This document shows positions 1 to 8,884 of a stretch of 20,493 bases of DNA, piece after piece (the first letter of the stretch is position 1; each line of letters begins with the position of its first letter). The DNA is from Irineochytrium annulatum (taxonomy: Eukaryota; Chytridiomycota; Chytridiomycetes; Chytridiales; Chytridiaceae): contig JADGJL010000467.1 of the NCBI GenBank assembly GCA_027600665.1, forward strand, positions 1-20,493, given 5' to 3'. The translations under genes and the position numbers were made by a program. A model generated the notes under the pieces. The model was given only the letters and a program-made list of their open reading frames with translations. It had not been told where the DNA came from and searched no databases.

Positions 1-1264
1 AACCGAACACTCGACAACGCGCGTGAAGTAGTTAAAGAACTCGGACGAGGCCTGGAGCGACTTGCAGGGGTTGTGGGGCGGGCGGTGGGCGAGGAGGTCG
101 GTCGGGTGGATCTTGCGGAGTAATGTTTGCTCTATCAGGCACAATTGGAACGCGACCGCGATTGGGCGGAACGAGTTAATCGTAACGGTGGGGTTTGCGG
201 CGCACTGGATTTGGGACAGCACGCGCGAGATCTTGGTTCGTATCGCGGCTGCCGCGTCGTTTGTCGGCGGCGCCTTGGGCTTCATCACGGACGAGGCAGA
301 CGGTATGGCCGACGTGAAGGTGAAAGGCGTCGCCGCGGGCGCTCCAAAGCTGTTGGAGCGGTTAAGCTGGCTCCCGGCGGACGGCGTCAACGCTAACGAC
401 GAAGAATCGGAGGTCGCGTCGTTCGGAGCGGAATCGATTTGTTTCGTCACATCACTGTCAGACGCGATCTCGGCGGCGCGCAAAGCGGAGTTGATCGTCA
501 TTATCAGATTGGTGTTGAGGTCCATGTAAAGTATATGTAGAGGAGACTCGGGGATATCTGGCGCGTTGCTGGATGACTTTGGTCTGGACGCAAGTTAGCG
601 GACGCAATTGAATGAACCGAATACGGACCTCATCAGCACGGACAGTTCAGGTTGCGGAGGAGGTGGCGGCGGCGGAGGCGGCGGCCGTTGTTTAGTGATG
701 GCCAGAGTTCTGTTGATGTTGATCAACGGACCGCTCTGATAGTCATTTGGGGTATTTGCTATGGATAGAGCAGGAGCGGCGGACTTGGTCGTATCTGGAA
801 AGAGGTCAGCGACGGAAGCGCGTAGTCAAGATGCCGCTAACTCACGTATTTTCTCCTTTAACACGACCTGCAGCATATCCTCCAGCCTATTTACACACAT
901 TTTACACAGATATATCAACCGCAGCGGCTCATCGACATTAATCGGTAGGCCTTGGGACGTAAGTCGTTCGAAGCACGACGAAAGGATTGAACAAAAAAGT
1001 GAACAGAGCCGTAGCTCGCTCGCGCGACCACCGGCAGCGTTTATGTAGAAGAAACGCGTCCTTACCATCTGTTCCAATCTCGGCCATGGTCTTCATCCTG
1101 ATTGCGAGGCGGCCCAAGTTCGTAAGGTACAGAAAGAAGCCGTCCGCGGAGAATTGTCCCTCGGAGGCCGCACTTGCGGCCACCAGCATATCCCTCTCGA
1201 GCGCGTCCATCACGTCGTCGTAGTCGCAGGCGTCTATCCGCGGGATGCTCAAAGAAAAAGTGGG
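1..1264 (-). CDS. Cdc25-type Ras guanine-nucleotide exchange factor, partial (runs off the left edge)
   Basis: Spliced minus-strand reading gives four exons: about 1264-1066, 950-846, 794-629 and 583-1 (open at the window edge). Introns are 951-1065, 795-845 and 584-628; the last has a CTAAC branch site. All phases match. The left-hand end shows the start of a RasGEF catalytic domain: AVAFQLCLIEQTLLRKIHP, then TDLLAH and SSEFFNYFTRVVECSV, which fits the family pattern of helix, E-x-x-L-x-x-I-x-P-x-E/D-L-L and F-N-x-x-x-x-V. Known role of the family: loading GTP on Ras-type GTPases at membranes. Exon 3 encodes ten consecutive prolines and exon 4 a Ser/Ala-rich linker. The 5' end is unresolved: exon 1 is open from an AG acceptor at about 1265 and no ATG in a good context was found, so another upstream exon is likely. 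The N-terminal part (MDALERDM onward) is not recognised. The catalytic core lies outside the window. Confidence 0.68.
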
Positions 1265-1499
1265 CTTCAATCACCGCGACTGGATTTACGCGATTTTCGG
1301 CGTCTAGGGCTGGATGGCGATCGGCATCCCATTCACGGCCTCGCCAGAGGCACGTCTGAGCGCGACCCTGGGGCTAACGGAGTAGAAACAGGAAATGCTG
1401 ATATCAATGAACGTGTTACTTATTTAAATACAACTGAAGCAAAAACGGCGGCGTAATCGTCGCCGATCTGTGTAATAGTCCCTCTCTGACCATCGAGTT

Positions 1500-3182
1500 C
1501 TAAAACAATCGTTCTAAAAGAGAGGTGGTTAAATGGACGCCACAAGCCATACGAAGAAACGCAACACACTCACTCTCGTACTGGTAGAGGCCGTGAACGC
1601 CGCCCTCCAACTGCGCGCTCGCCGTTCTCTTCTGGAATCTAACCTCGCCCTTCTCCACCGCTTCTCTCAACAAATCAAGCCCCTTCACGCCAATGTCTTG
1701 CAGGCCATGCTGCAACCCCGTCGTGAGGTAGCCGAGGAACCTTTTGACCGACCCCTTGTCCACGACAGCGCCTGAGACGCCTTGCGCGACCTTGATCTTG
1801 TCCCCCTCCGAGAAGTAACGCTTCCCAGCCGCGTCGCCCTTGTCCATCGCGTCCAACGCGCCCATCCCGCGGTACTTCTTCAGCCTCTTCCCGTCCTGGT
1901 AAAAGTACTCTCCTGGCGCCTCCGTCGTCCCCGCGAGCAGCGACCCCATCATGACGGCCGACGCCCCCAATGCCATGGCTTTCACGACGTGCCCAACGTT
2001 CGAAATGCCGCCATCCGCGATTACGGGCACGCCGAACTGCCTCGCGTACGACGCCACCTTGTAAACAGCCGTCCCCTGGGGTCTCCCGCACGCCATGACC
2101 TCCTGCGTGATGCAGATCGACCCCGAACCCATGCCCACGCGCAAAGCGTCCGCGCCCGCCATGATGAGGTTGCGCGCCTGTTCGACCGTCACGACATTGC
2201 CCGCGATGACCTCAAGGTCGGGGTACTTTTGCTTAATGTACTTGATCATGCCGACCATGTAAGTCGAGTTCCCCTGCGACGAGTCGAGGACGACAATGTC
2301 GAGCCCGGCCTGGACGAGGGCCTCCAGGCGGACCTTGTCCTCGTCGTGGGTGGATACGGCGGCGGCGCAAAGGAGCTGGCGGGAGGAGATGGAAGTCGAT
2401 GCCCAGGGGTAATCGCGGGTCTTGATCAGGTCGGAGCGCGCGAGGAGGGCGGTCAGGTTGCCGTTCGTGTCGATGATGGGGAGCTTGCCCTTGCGGGAGT
2501 CGCGGAGGATGCGCTGGGCCTCCGAAAGCGAGATCCCCTGCTTCGCGACGACGAGGTCCTTCGTCATCACATCCTTCAGCAGCAGGCTGCCCGCGTCCGT
2601 GTCATGGATGAAGTCGATGTCGCGCGATGTGACGATACCCAGCAACTTTGAGTGAAGCGTGCCATTCTCCGTGATAGGGATGCCGCAGAATCCGTAGTTC
2701 CGCTTGATCTCCAGTACGGAAGAGATCGAATCCGTCGGCTTGAGGCACATGGGGTCCGTGATGAAGCCATTCTCGAACTTCTTGACGGTGCGGACCATCT
2801 TGGCCTGTTCCTCAACCGTGCAGTTGTGGTGAATCACGCCCAGGCCGCCATTCAAGCTCATGTGGATCGCCATAGCGGTCTCAGTGACGGTGTCCATGGG
2901 TGAGCTGAGGAAGGGCGTCTTGATCGCGATCCGCTTCGTGATCCGGGACGTCAGCGACACCTCGTCGGCGCGGAAGTCGATGTAGCCGGGCAGGACGAGA
3001 AAGTCGTTGTAGGTCAAGGCGTTGTCCTCCTCAAACAAATCCTTGGCCGACTGGCCGTCCCGCTGGGGAGTGGCCGCCAAAAGGGCGCGAAGGCGGGCGT
3101 CGCGCGCGGCCGGGGTCTCATCCGCGCCGGACGACGGCGCAATCGGGAAGGAAAGAGTTGACACGTCGTGTTCGTACGGCAT
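1500..3182 (-). CDS. Inosine-5'-monophosphate dehydrogenase (IMPDH), two exons
   Basis: Converts IMP to XMP with NAD+, the committed step of GTP synthesis, in the cytosol. Exon 1 is 3182-1574 and exon 2 is 1513-1500, giving about 540 aa, a normal eukaryotic length. Visible signatures: [14 protein letters not shown] (57-70), SSPMDTVTE (93-101), a CBS-pair (Bateman) region at about 135-260, LDSSQGNS (299-306), the catalytic loop [18 protein letters not shown] with nucleophile Cys357, [10 protein letters not shown] (389-398), [14 protein letters not shown] (411-424), the flap region KYRGMGAL (436-443) and the terminal [14 protein letters not shown]. The start was chosen as the first ATG before a variable N-terminus of family-like length. 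Removing the 60-nt intron 1514-1573 changes the C-terminus to YEKRLF-stop, the canonical IMPDH ending; read unspliced it ends in an atypical 20-residue longer tail. The gene is intact, with every key residue I checked present. Confidence 0.96.
   Translation of the reverse strand: MPYEHDVSTLSFPIAPSSGADETPAARDARLRALLAATPQRDGQSAKDLFEEDNALTYNDFLVLPGYIDFRADEVSLTSRITKRIAIKTPFLSSPMDTVTETAMAIHMSLNGGLGVIHHNCTVEEQAKMVRTVKKFENGFITDPMCLKPTDSISSVLEIKRNYGFCGIPITENGTLHSKLLGIVTSRDIDFIHDTDAGSLLLKDVMTKDLVVAKQGISLSEAQRILRDSRKGKLPIIDTNGNLTALLARSDLIKTRDYPWASTSISSRQLLCAAAVSTHDEDKVRLEALVQAGLDIVVLDSSQGNSTYMVGMIKYIKQKYPDLEVIAGNVVTVEQARNLIMAGADALRVGMGSGSICITQEVMACGRPQGTAVYKVASYARQFGVPVIADGGISNVGHVVKAMALGASAVMMGSLLAGTTEAPGEYFYQDGKRLKKYRGMGALDAMDKGDAAGKRYFSEGDKIKVAQGVSGAVVDKGSVKRFLGYLTTGLQHGLQDIGVKGLDLLREAVEKGEVRFQKRTASAQLEGGVHGLYQYESECVAFLRMACGVHLTTSLLERLF
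1514..1573 (-). other. Terminal intron of the IMPDH gene, in frame and free of stops
   Basis: The donor is GTGAGT and the acceptor CTTTTAG, with TTTAAC as a likely branch site. Length is 60 nt, divisible by three, and there is no stop codon in the IMPDH frame, so an unspliced transcript still yields a full-length protein with 20 additional residues before the shared RLF end. Splicing gives the family-typical YEKRLF end, which is the main evidence that the intron is real. Confidence 0.85.
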
Positions 3183-3622
3183 CGTCGTCGTCGGGAGCGG
3201 TGGAACAGGGCCGAAGAGGTCGAGGAGTAATGGCGGGCTCTTGGCCAGAAAAAAACGGAACCGGCCACGAATTGACGTGTTGTGAGCGCGCGATGAGCAC
3301 CACTCAAGACTTCGCCGCCATCACGATCGCCCCGCCGCCACTGCCGACGCGTCCCGACGCGTCCTGATGCGTTCCAACGCGGCGAGTAACCGTCCGGGAT
3401 CACTTCATCGGTGTGACGTTGCTTCTAATCTGACCCTGGGGCCCAGGTGGTTCGCGGCCTCCCCCTCATCATGGCCGGCGCATCCAAACGCCTGGTACGA
3501 CCGACTAGGATCACTTTCTTGTCGTCACTGCCAACGGATCCCGTCAAATGCGAACATCTTGATGGGATTGCCATGCAGATTGCCGACCGGAGGCGGCGGC
3601 CATTTCTTGAATCTGTCCCGCG
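3183..3622. other. Divergent intergenic region between IMPDH and receptor copy 1
   Basis: About 440 nt separate the two start codons, which face away from each other, so this stretch should hold both promoters. No clear TATA box is seen. It contains a pair of ACGCGT hexamers (3347-3362). A 24-codon ATG ORF on the plus strand starts at 3293 (begins [12 protein letters not shown]); it has no recognised homology and may be chance or an upstream ORF. GC is high around 3330-3380. Confidence 0.6.
3347..3362. promoter_or_regulatory. Pair of ACGCGT (MCB-like) motifs
   Basis: ACGCGT occurs at 3347-3352 and again at 3357-3362, exactly 10 bp apart, so both lie on the same DNA face. They are about 165-180 bp upstream of the IMPDH start codon and about 260 bp upstream of the receptor start. 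In well-studied fungi this hexamer (MluI cell-cycle box) binds the MBF complex and drives G1/S expression of nucleotide-synthesis genes. Whether it does so here is inference from sequence only. Confidence 0.4.
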
Positions 3623-6600
3623 ATGACGCCCCTAGGAATCGTCCTGCTCGCGGTCGCCCTTGCGGCGGCCGTCGTCGCGACATCGATTGCGCCGAAACGA
3701 CCGCTGCTGATCGCCCTCTGGGTCTCTGACATTGTCGAGGCCAGGTAGGGTGCTATTTCCCGCAATAAAAGCTGACTGCGTTGCTTAGGGGCTACTACAA
3801 GGTGCTCGAACTTTACCGGCAAAGCGTCGCGCTCAACACTAGCTATCACCCGGCCGTCCGCGGTCTGGAGATAACTTACGATTTCCGAAAAAGCATGGGC
3901 CTCCCGCACCTTATGAACGATGCACACGCGTTGATCGACGCGGGCGTCACTGGAGCTATCGGTGCTGGTTTCTCCAACCTCACGGTGTACTTCTCGGCGT
4001 ACCTCAATGAATACAAGATCCCTGTCTGCGACGGGAGCTCGACATCTCCGACCTTAAGTGACAAGGTTCGGCTCCGATCGTCATCGTCGCTGTTCTTACG
4101 TGCTTTTCCATCATAGACGAACTATCCGAACTTCTTCAGGACGGTCGCGCCAGACAACCTGGCGGGCTCTGCTATCCTTAATTTCATCGTCAGCCAAGGG
4201 TAAAACTTTTGCTTGCCAGCTTGTATCATTAAAATGCTTGTCGCAGATGGACGCACATATCGATCATTGCGAGCGATGACCCATACGGCCAGGGCATTGC
4301 GGACTTGCTAACAGCGTCTGCCGGACAGAAGAACTTGCAGCTGATGAGTCGTTCCAATTTCGTCATCGGCGATAGCGACTTCACGGCCCATATCAACGTG
4401 ATAAAGGCCGCTCAATCGACAATCGTAGTGTAGGTCACCGACGAGGGAGGTATAGTACTTACATACATGTTCATCAGCTTTGCTGGGGAAACGAGCGACT
4501 TCGCAAATCTGGTTAAACAGGGTGGTCCGCTCGGGCTCTTTGGTGAATAAACCTTCACATATACGCTGCTAACTGCGAATATGAAGATGCTGGATATGCC
4601 TGGATAACGACCGACGGAGTCTACGGCGAGCAGCCACTGCGGAAACTACTAAAAGATGAGGAAGCACAATTTGCGCAGGGAGGTGAGTTCTCATACTTGC
4701 GTTACGACTTCAACGTTAACAACTCTTCAGTCTTGAACTTCTACCCGATTGAAGGAACTGGACCCGTTTATGACGATTTCCTCGTAAAATGGCGCACAAG
4801 CAACTTCAGTGATCCGTATGAAAGTTTGGATACGCCTGGAACGTACGCTTTGTTTGCCCTGAATTGTAGGTTGTTCTTTCCGTTGGCAACTGTTTGAACG
4901 GCCTGCTCTAGGTCTCCAACTATTTGTCAACGCGTTCGACACGATCATTAAGGCACATCCGGAGGTGGTTCCAGACGTTGGTCAGCCGTGGAATCTCTCG
5001 TCCTATGTGAAGGTTCCTGACACGTTTATGTTGCCACACATGCCGTCAGAGACAGGCCCTATCGTTTTAGGTTAGCATGACTGCTTTTAGTTCGAAGATC
5101 AACTGAAGTGCTAACTTTTCGCGACAGACTCGAATGGTGACCGCCTTGGAGCCTACAGTCTATCCTTCTTTAATGCGACGCTTGGCTCTTGGCAGCCCTT
5201 CGGGACGTACGACAGCATCAACGGAGCTAACATTACATCGGAGATACGTTACAGCGGGAACACGGCGGAGAAACCGAAGGATACGATAGGTTCGCTAATA
5301 CCCCTCCTTTACCTTTTGTCAGTACCTAAGCGTTGCCGATTCACAGTCTCCTGCCCCATCGGGTACGGCATGTACGCAACAAGCCAAGGCACCGGCTGCG
5401 TCTTCTGCCCGAAAGGCACGTACAATGTCCTCGGCAACAACAAGGGCCCCTGCTTTGACTGCCCCGTCGACGCTCAATGCATGGGCGGTAGCAGCGTGAA
5501 CGTGAACACGGGCTACTGGTTAACGGCTTTCGCCACCGACGCCTCGGCGAACGTCTCGATCGAGGTCCACAAGTGCCCGTACCCGCTCCTCTGCTGCCCG
5601 GAGGGGAACTGCACGTTCGGCGGGCTCTGCGCGGACGGGTTTCAGGGCCCACTGTGCGCAGACTGCGTGCAGGATGACGCGTACTTCTGGGGCGATCAGT
5701 GCGTTGCGTGCTCGTCGTCGCTGGGCATGAGCTTCTGGGTCATGATGTTTGGGACGTTGGTCGGGGCCGTGGTCGTGCTGTTGATACCGGCGGACGAGAC
5801 GCCGACGATCGAGTTGCTGTTCCTGTACTTCCAGGTCGTCGGTTACATCTTCGAGTCGGACCTCGGCGGTGCCATTGGCATTGGTGGCCTCAACCGGTTT
5901 TTCGCCGTCATCTCGTTGAATTTCGACGGCATGGTGTCGGACTGTCCCGTCCCGCTGAGGGGCCTTGGGAAGCTGATGTTCCGATTCGTCATGCCGCTCA
6001 TGTTGCTCGTCTACGTGTCGCTGATCTATATTGTGGTTCGCTTCACCCAATCGAGAGTCTCTGGGGCCGCTGCTGTCATGGAGAGGTTTACACCTCGTTA
6101 CTTGAAGAACCAGTCGATTAGCATGATATGCTTGCGCGCCATCATCACCACACTTACGTTTGCCATCATGCCTTTGACCGAAGCGGCGCTTTCTATGTGA
6201 GTTGGTTTCCACTAGATTCAACACTAATGCTCGATTCCTATATAGCTTGCAATGCAATGACTTGTTGGGTTTGACCGTCGTGACCAACGTCCCGTCAATG
6301 CAATGCCTCAGCACGCCGCATATCGGACCCCTCGTGTTCTCGATTTCGCTGCTCATACTCTTGCTGGGAGCCGTCCCCTTCCTCGTGTTCGTTATTCTCC
6401 GCAAAATATGGATGACGAGGACATTTATTTACAGCTTTGACGTGAAAGCGACGCAACGACTTCTTCAGGTAGAGTGATTACGGCTTTGGATGGAACTAAC
6501 GCTACGTGAGTAGTGCCTGTACGTTTATTTCAAGCCGGAATTGTGGTTTGCACTCCCTGTTATCATGCTTGAAAAGGGCTTAATCTCCATATTGTTCACG

Positions 6601-7235
6601 TTGATACAAAAATACGACGGTTCGTCGTTACTGCTATTGCCGGCGCAATCTAACACAAACATGCAGAAACGGTCCAGCTTATTGTGCATATCCTTGTCAT
6701 TGGAGGCTTATGCACTGGCCGGATTTACCTCCAACCCTACGCGGCTTCTCTCGACGCGTACCTGAATCGCGAGATCTGCGTCGGCTGGCTCGTCTTGATC
6801 GCGTTACGCGAGTACATGGAGCTCTACGGCGCAACCACGGTTGCTCGGGTGGCGGTTGTCTTCGTCCTCTTCATCCCGGCACTTCTCCACTGCATGCGCT
6901 GGATGCACAGGAACCGCACCTCCGCCTTCGAGCTCGTCGGCGCCGTGATGGACAGCAATGCGCCGACCTCAACGATTGGCGGCACGGAGCAACGGGGAAC
7001 GCGAAGGCAGCGCGAAACGATGAAGCGCTCGATAGATAGTGGCCGTACTAGTGCCCAAGGCATCACGTCGGAGATAGTTGCCGTTACCAATTTCGAGAGG
7101 CAAGGGGTTGAGTTTGCGCCAGTGGTTCAAACAGCGAGCATGGTGCAGGAGTCTAAAGTCAGAAAGATGGGATCTCAAATGAGGAAGACGGAAGAGGCCC
7201 CACTTGCGATAGATGTCGGGGAAGACTCGGATTAA
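3623..7235 (+). CDS. Receptor-like protein, copy 1: ANF/PBP1 ectodomain, Cys-rich GCC2/GCC3 stalk, multi-pass membrane domain
   Basis: Thirteen exons: 3623-3744, 3789-4065, 4117-4199, 4247-4429, 4478-4542, 4587-4682, 4731-4865, 4912-5070, 5128-5289, 5347-6196, 6246-6468, 6514-6619, 6667-7235. Together they give 1009 aa. Residues 1-21 are a hydrophobic signal peptide. Residues ~25-425 form a periplasmic-binding-protein type I/ANF-like ligand domain (GAGFSNLTVYFSAYL, SSTSPTLSDK, NYPNFFRTVAPDN, IIASDDPYGQG). Residues 430-549 are cysteine-rich, GCC2/GCC3 (ephrin-receptor)-like (GTGCVFCPKGTYNV, CCPEGNCTFGGLCADGFQG). Hydrophobic segments lie at about 556-574, 582-596, 637-659, 687-709, 740-763, 796-816, 822-843, 856-873 and 881-898, followed by a ~110-residue hydrophilic tail. 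Likely a plasma-membrane sensor; the ligand is unknown. The membrane block does not look like an ordinary class C 7TM domain. Introns are 44-57 nt. No disruption was found. Confidence 0.9.
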
Positions 7236-7689
7236 TGCCTGATGGAATCTTAATATTAGTCTTTGAGCTCGCTGAATCTCCGTTTGCATGAACAATTGTT
7301 TATTCATTCAATGTTTAAATGCTTCCGCCCAATACAAAAGTCACTGTTTATAAATTTAACGGCGGCTTCCGTTGACATTGAAAGCCGACATCAACTCGCA
7401 AAAGACAAGTATCGATATTGATATTTTAGTCTGTTGGTGTAAGCTCCGTGTTTGTCCTCGTCACCTTAAAGCAGTTATCTTTGGGCACATCTTGTTACCC
7501 CAAATTGGTTTGCGCTGTCAACCTCTGTCGAGAATAGGCAGCTTCTGCCTTCCACCAACTGAGGACAGCGGCAGCAATCACTGCGGCTTCGACAGCTGCC
7601 CAAAGGACGCCAGCCCCAACGAGACTCACTGATGGGCGACGGACGCTCGCGACAGCAGCCATGTGAACCACCCCCGCCGTTTCACCAGC
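7236..7689. other. 3' flank of receptor copy 1; no firm gene
   Basis: About 450 nt follow the receptor stop. The first 150 nt are AT-rich, as expected for a 3' UTR, with no perfect AATAAA. On the minus strand, 7662-7495 is a 55-codon ATG ORF with one hydrophobic stretch (LVGAGVLWAAVEAAVIAAAV), which could encode a small single-pass membrane protein or be chance. Nothing else is supported. Confidence 0.4.
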
Positions 7690-8354
7690 CTACTCTGCTG
7701 ATAGCTCCCCAGAAGGCCGCAAACTCTCCTCCTCCGTCAGCGAGATGCGCACGTTGCCCGTCGACGACGCGACCTCGATCAAAGCGGGACTTCTCCGTAT
7801 CAGCATAAGTAACTCTGGTTGAGAATCCTCCCCGACGACTTAAGTTGGTTCTTGTTAGTGGGTCTTTACTTAATATTACAAGGTCCAAGGCATGCATCGT
7901 GCCTTGAAATAATGTGTTCACTGGTGCAGACGAATTCCTTCCAAGCGCTGAAAGGAGCGCCAAAGAAACGCGCGTTGGAAAGCAAGCTACTTCGCTCTGC
8001 GCCCTGTCACTTCAAGATGGACTTCCCAGACTAGCTTCTGGGCGGATCTTCGCATCGTCCGGCGCCGGCGGATCCTCCAACTCAGCGTCGTCGAGGCTGA
8101 TGCAGTACGAGTCGGCCGCTTAGGGTCGGCATCTCGATAATCATCTGTACCCTGCCGATCTGACGCCGATACTCAGCTTCTGCGCTCACGACGCCGCATC
8201 TTCCGCATCTGCGGTTAGTTACGTTTGCCATGTTCGCTTTTTTTCGAGTTTTGCGGGCGGAGGGGCCTTGGGAATGCTGATGATGGGTGGCAATGCATCT
8301 TGTTTTGCCAAAACTGGTGGTAGGGGAATAAATAATTAATGCGGCGGCTGTCAA
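7690..8354 (-). CDS. Possible small multi-exon gene, exon structure unresolved
   Basis: Several minus-strand stretches look coding but lie in different frames. One starts near 8240 (MANVTNRRCGRCGVVSAEAE, with a CxxC). One at about 8117-8030 is acidic (SLDDAELEDPPAPDDAKIRP). One at about 7837-7690 ends in ISLTEEESLRPSGELSAE followed by TAG. A CTAAC-containing intron with an AG acceptor at about 7842 and a pyrimidine-rich CAG acceptor near 7951 could join them, but two alternative frames are open between 7840 and 7950 and I could not choose. No family is recognised. A decayed gene or chance ORFs remain possible. Confidence 0.3.
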
Positions 8355-8451
8355 GTCTTCGCATTTGGTGTCCTGCTGAACACTATTTCAGTTTATTTTG
8401 CAGGATTGCCGGTGATGCAATCAAAATTGAGCGCATTCGCAGTTACTCCTC

Positions 8452-8633
8452 TACGGGAGCATTCTGCACGGCGACTTCGGTGTGGTTCTCGACACCAAGT
8501 CAATTAGGTTGCTTTCGCAAGGTAATCGAACATGTTGTATTATGGCAAACGGATGTACTGACTATTAACGTCTATAGGAACGTCAATGATATTCTATGTG
8601 ATTGACGGTCAGCACTACGCGAATCGAGAATGA
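8452..8633 (+). pseudogene. Weak protein-kinase-like fragment
   Basis: Joining 8452-8521 to 8578-8633 across a 56-nt GT..AG intron with an ATTAAC branch site, in matching phase, reads SILHGDFGVVLDTKSIRLLS, then QGTSMIFYVIDGQHY and a TGA. The LHGDF...LD pattern resembles the catalytic loop of eukaryotic kinases (family-typical HRD...N). The asparagine, the DFG motif and everything else of a kinase are missing, so at best this is a relic. It may be coincidence. Confidence 0.15.
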
Positions 8634-8884
8634 AAACATGAAGGTGAGAAAAAATAATTTCCACAGTTCCCTGGCGGTATTCCCGCATTGTCCAAAATAG
8701 CTAAACCAAACCACCCCCTGCAACGGGAATGCGAGAGAGAAAGAATATGAAGGAAAGAAGGAAACAGTTCGACAACTCCCAATCGCGGGCGATAAATTAA
8801 ACTAACAAAATGCGCAATGTTCCTCGATACCGACATCAGGTCTTCTACCGCCTTCCCGCCGAACCGAACCACCACCTCACGTTG

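Noticed and set aside
651..692. GGC/GGA-rich tract as a stand-alone microsatellite
   Set aside because: It is explained as the coding sequence of the polyproline linker in the RasGEF gene on the minus strand.
1782..2651. 289-codon plus-strand ORF
   Set aside because: It lies fully antisense to the IMPDH coding exon, is Arg/His/Asp/Val-rich as expected from a shadow frame, and has no family signature.
5520..6404. 294-codon minus-strand ORF
   Set aside because: Antisense to receptor exons 10-11 and low-complexity (H/R/D-rich), so a shadow of the real gene. The same applies to the large +1-frame ORFs at 5699-6121 and 14166-14699.
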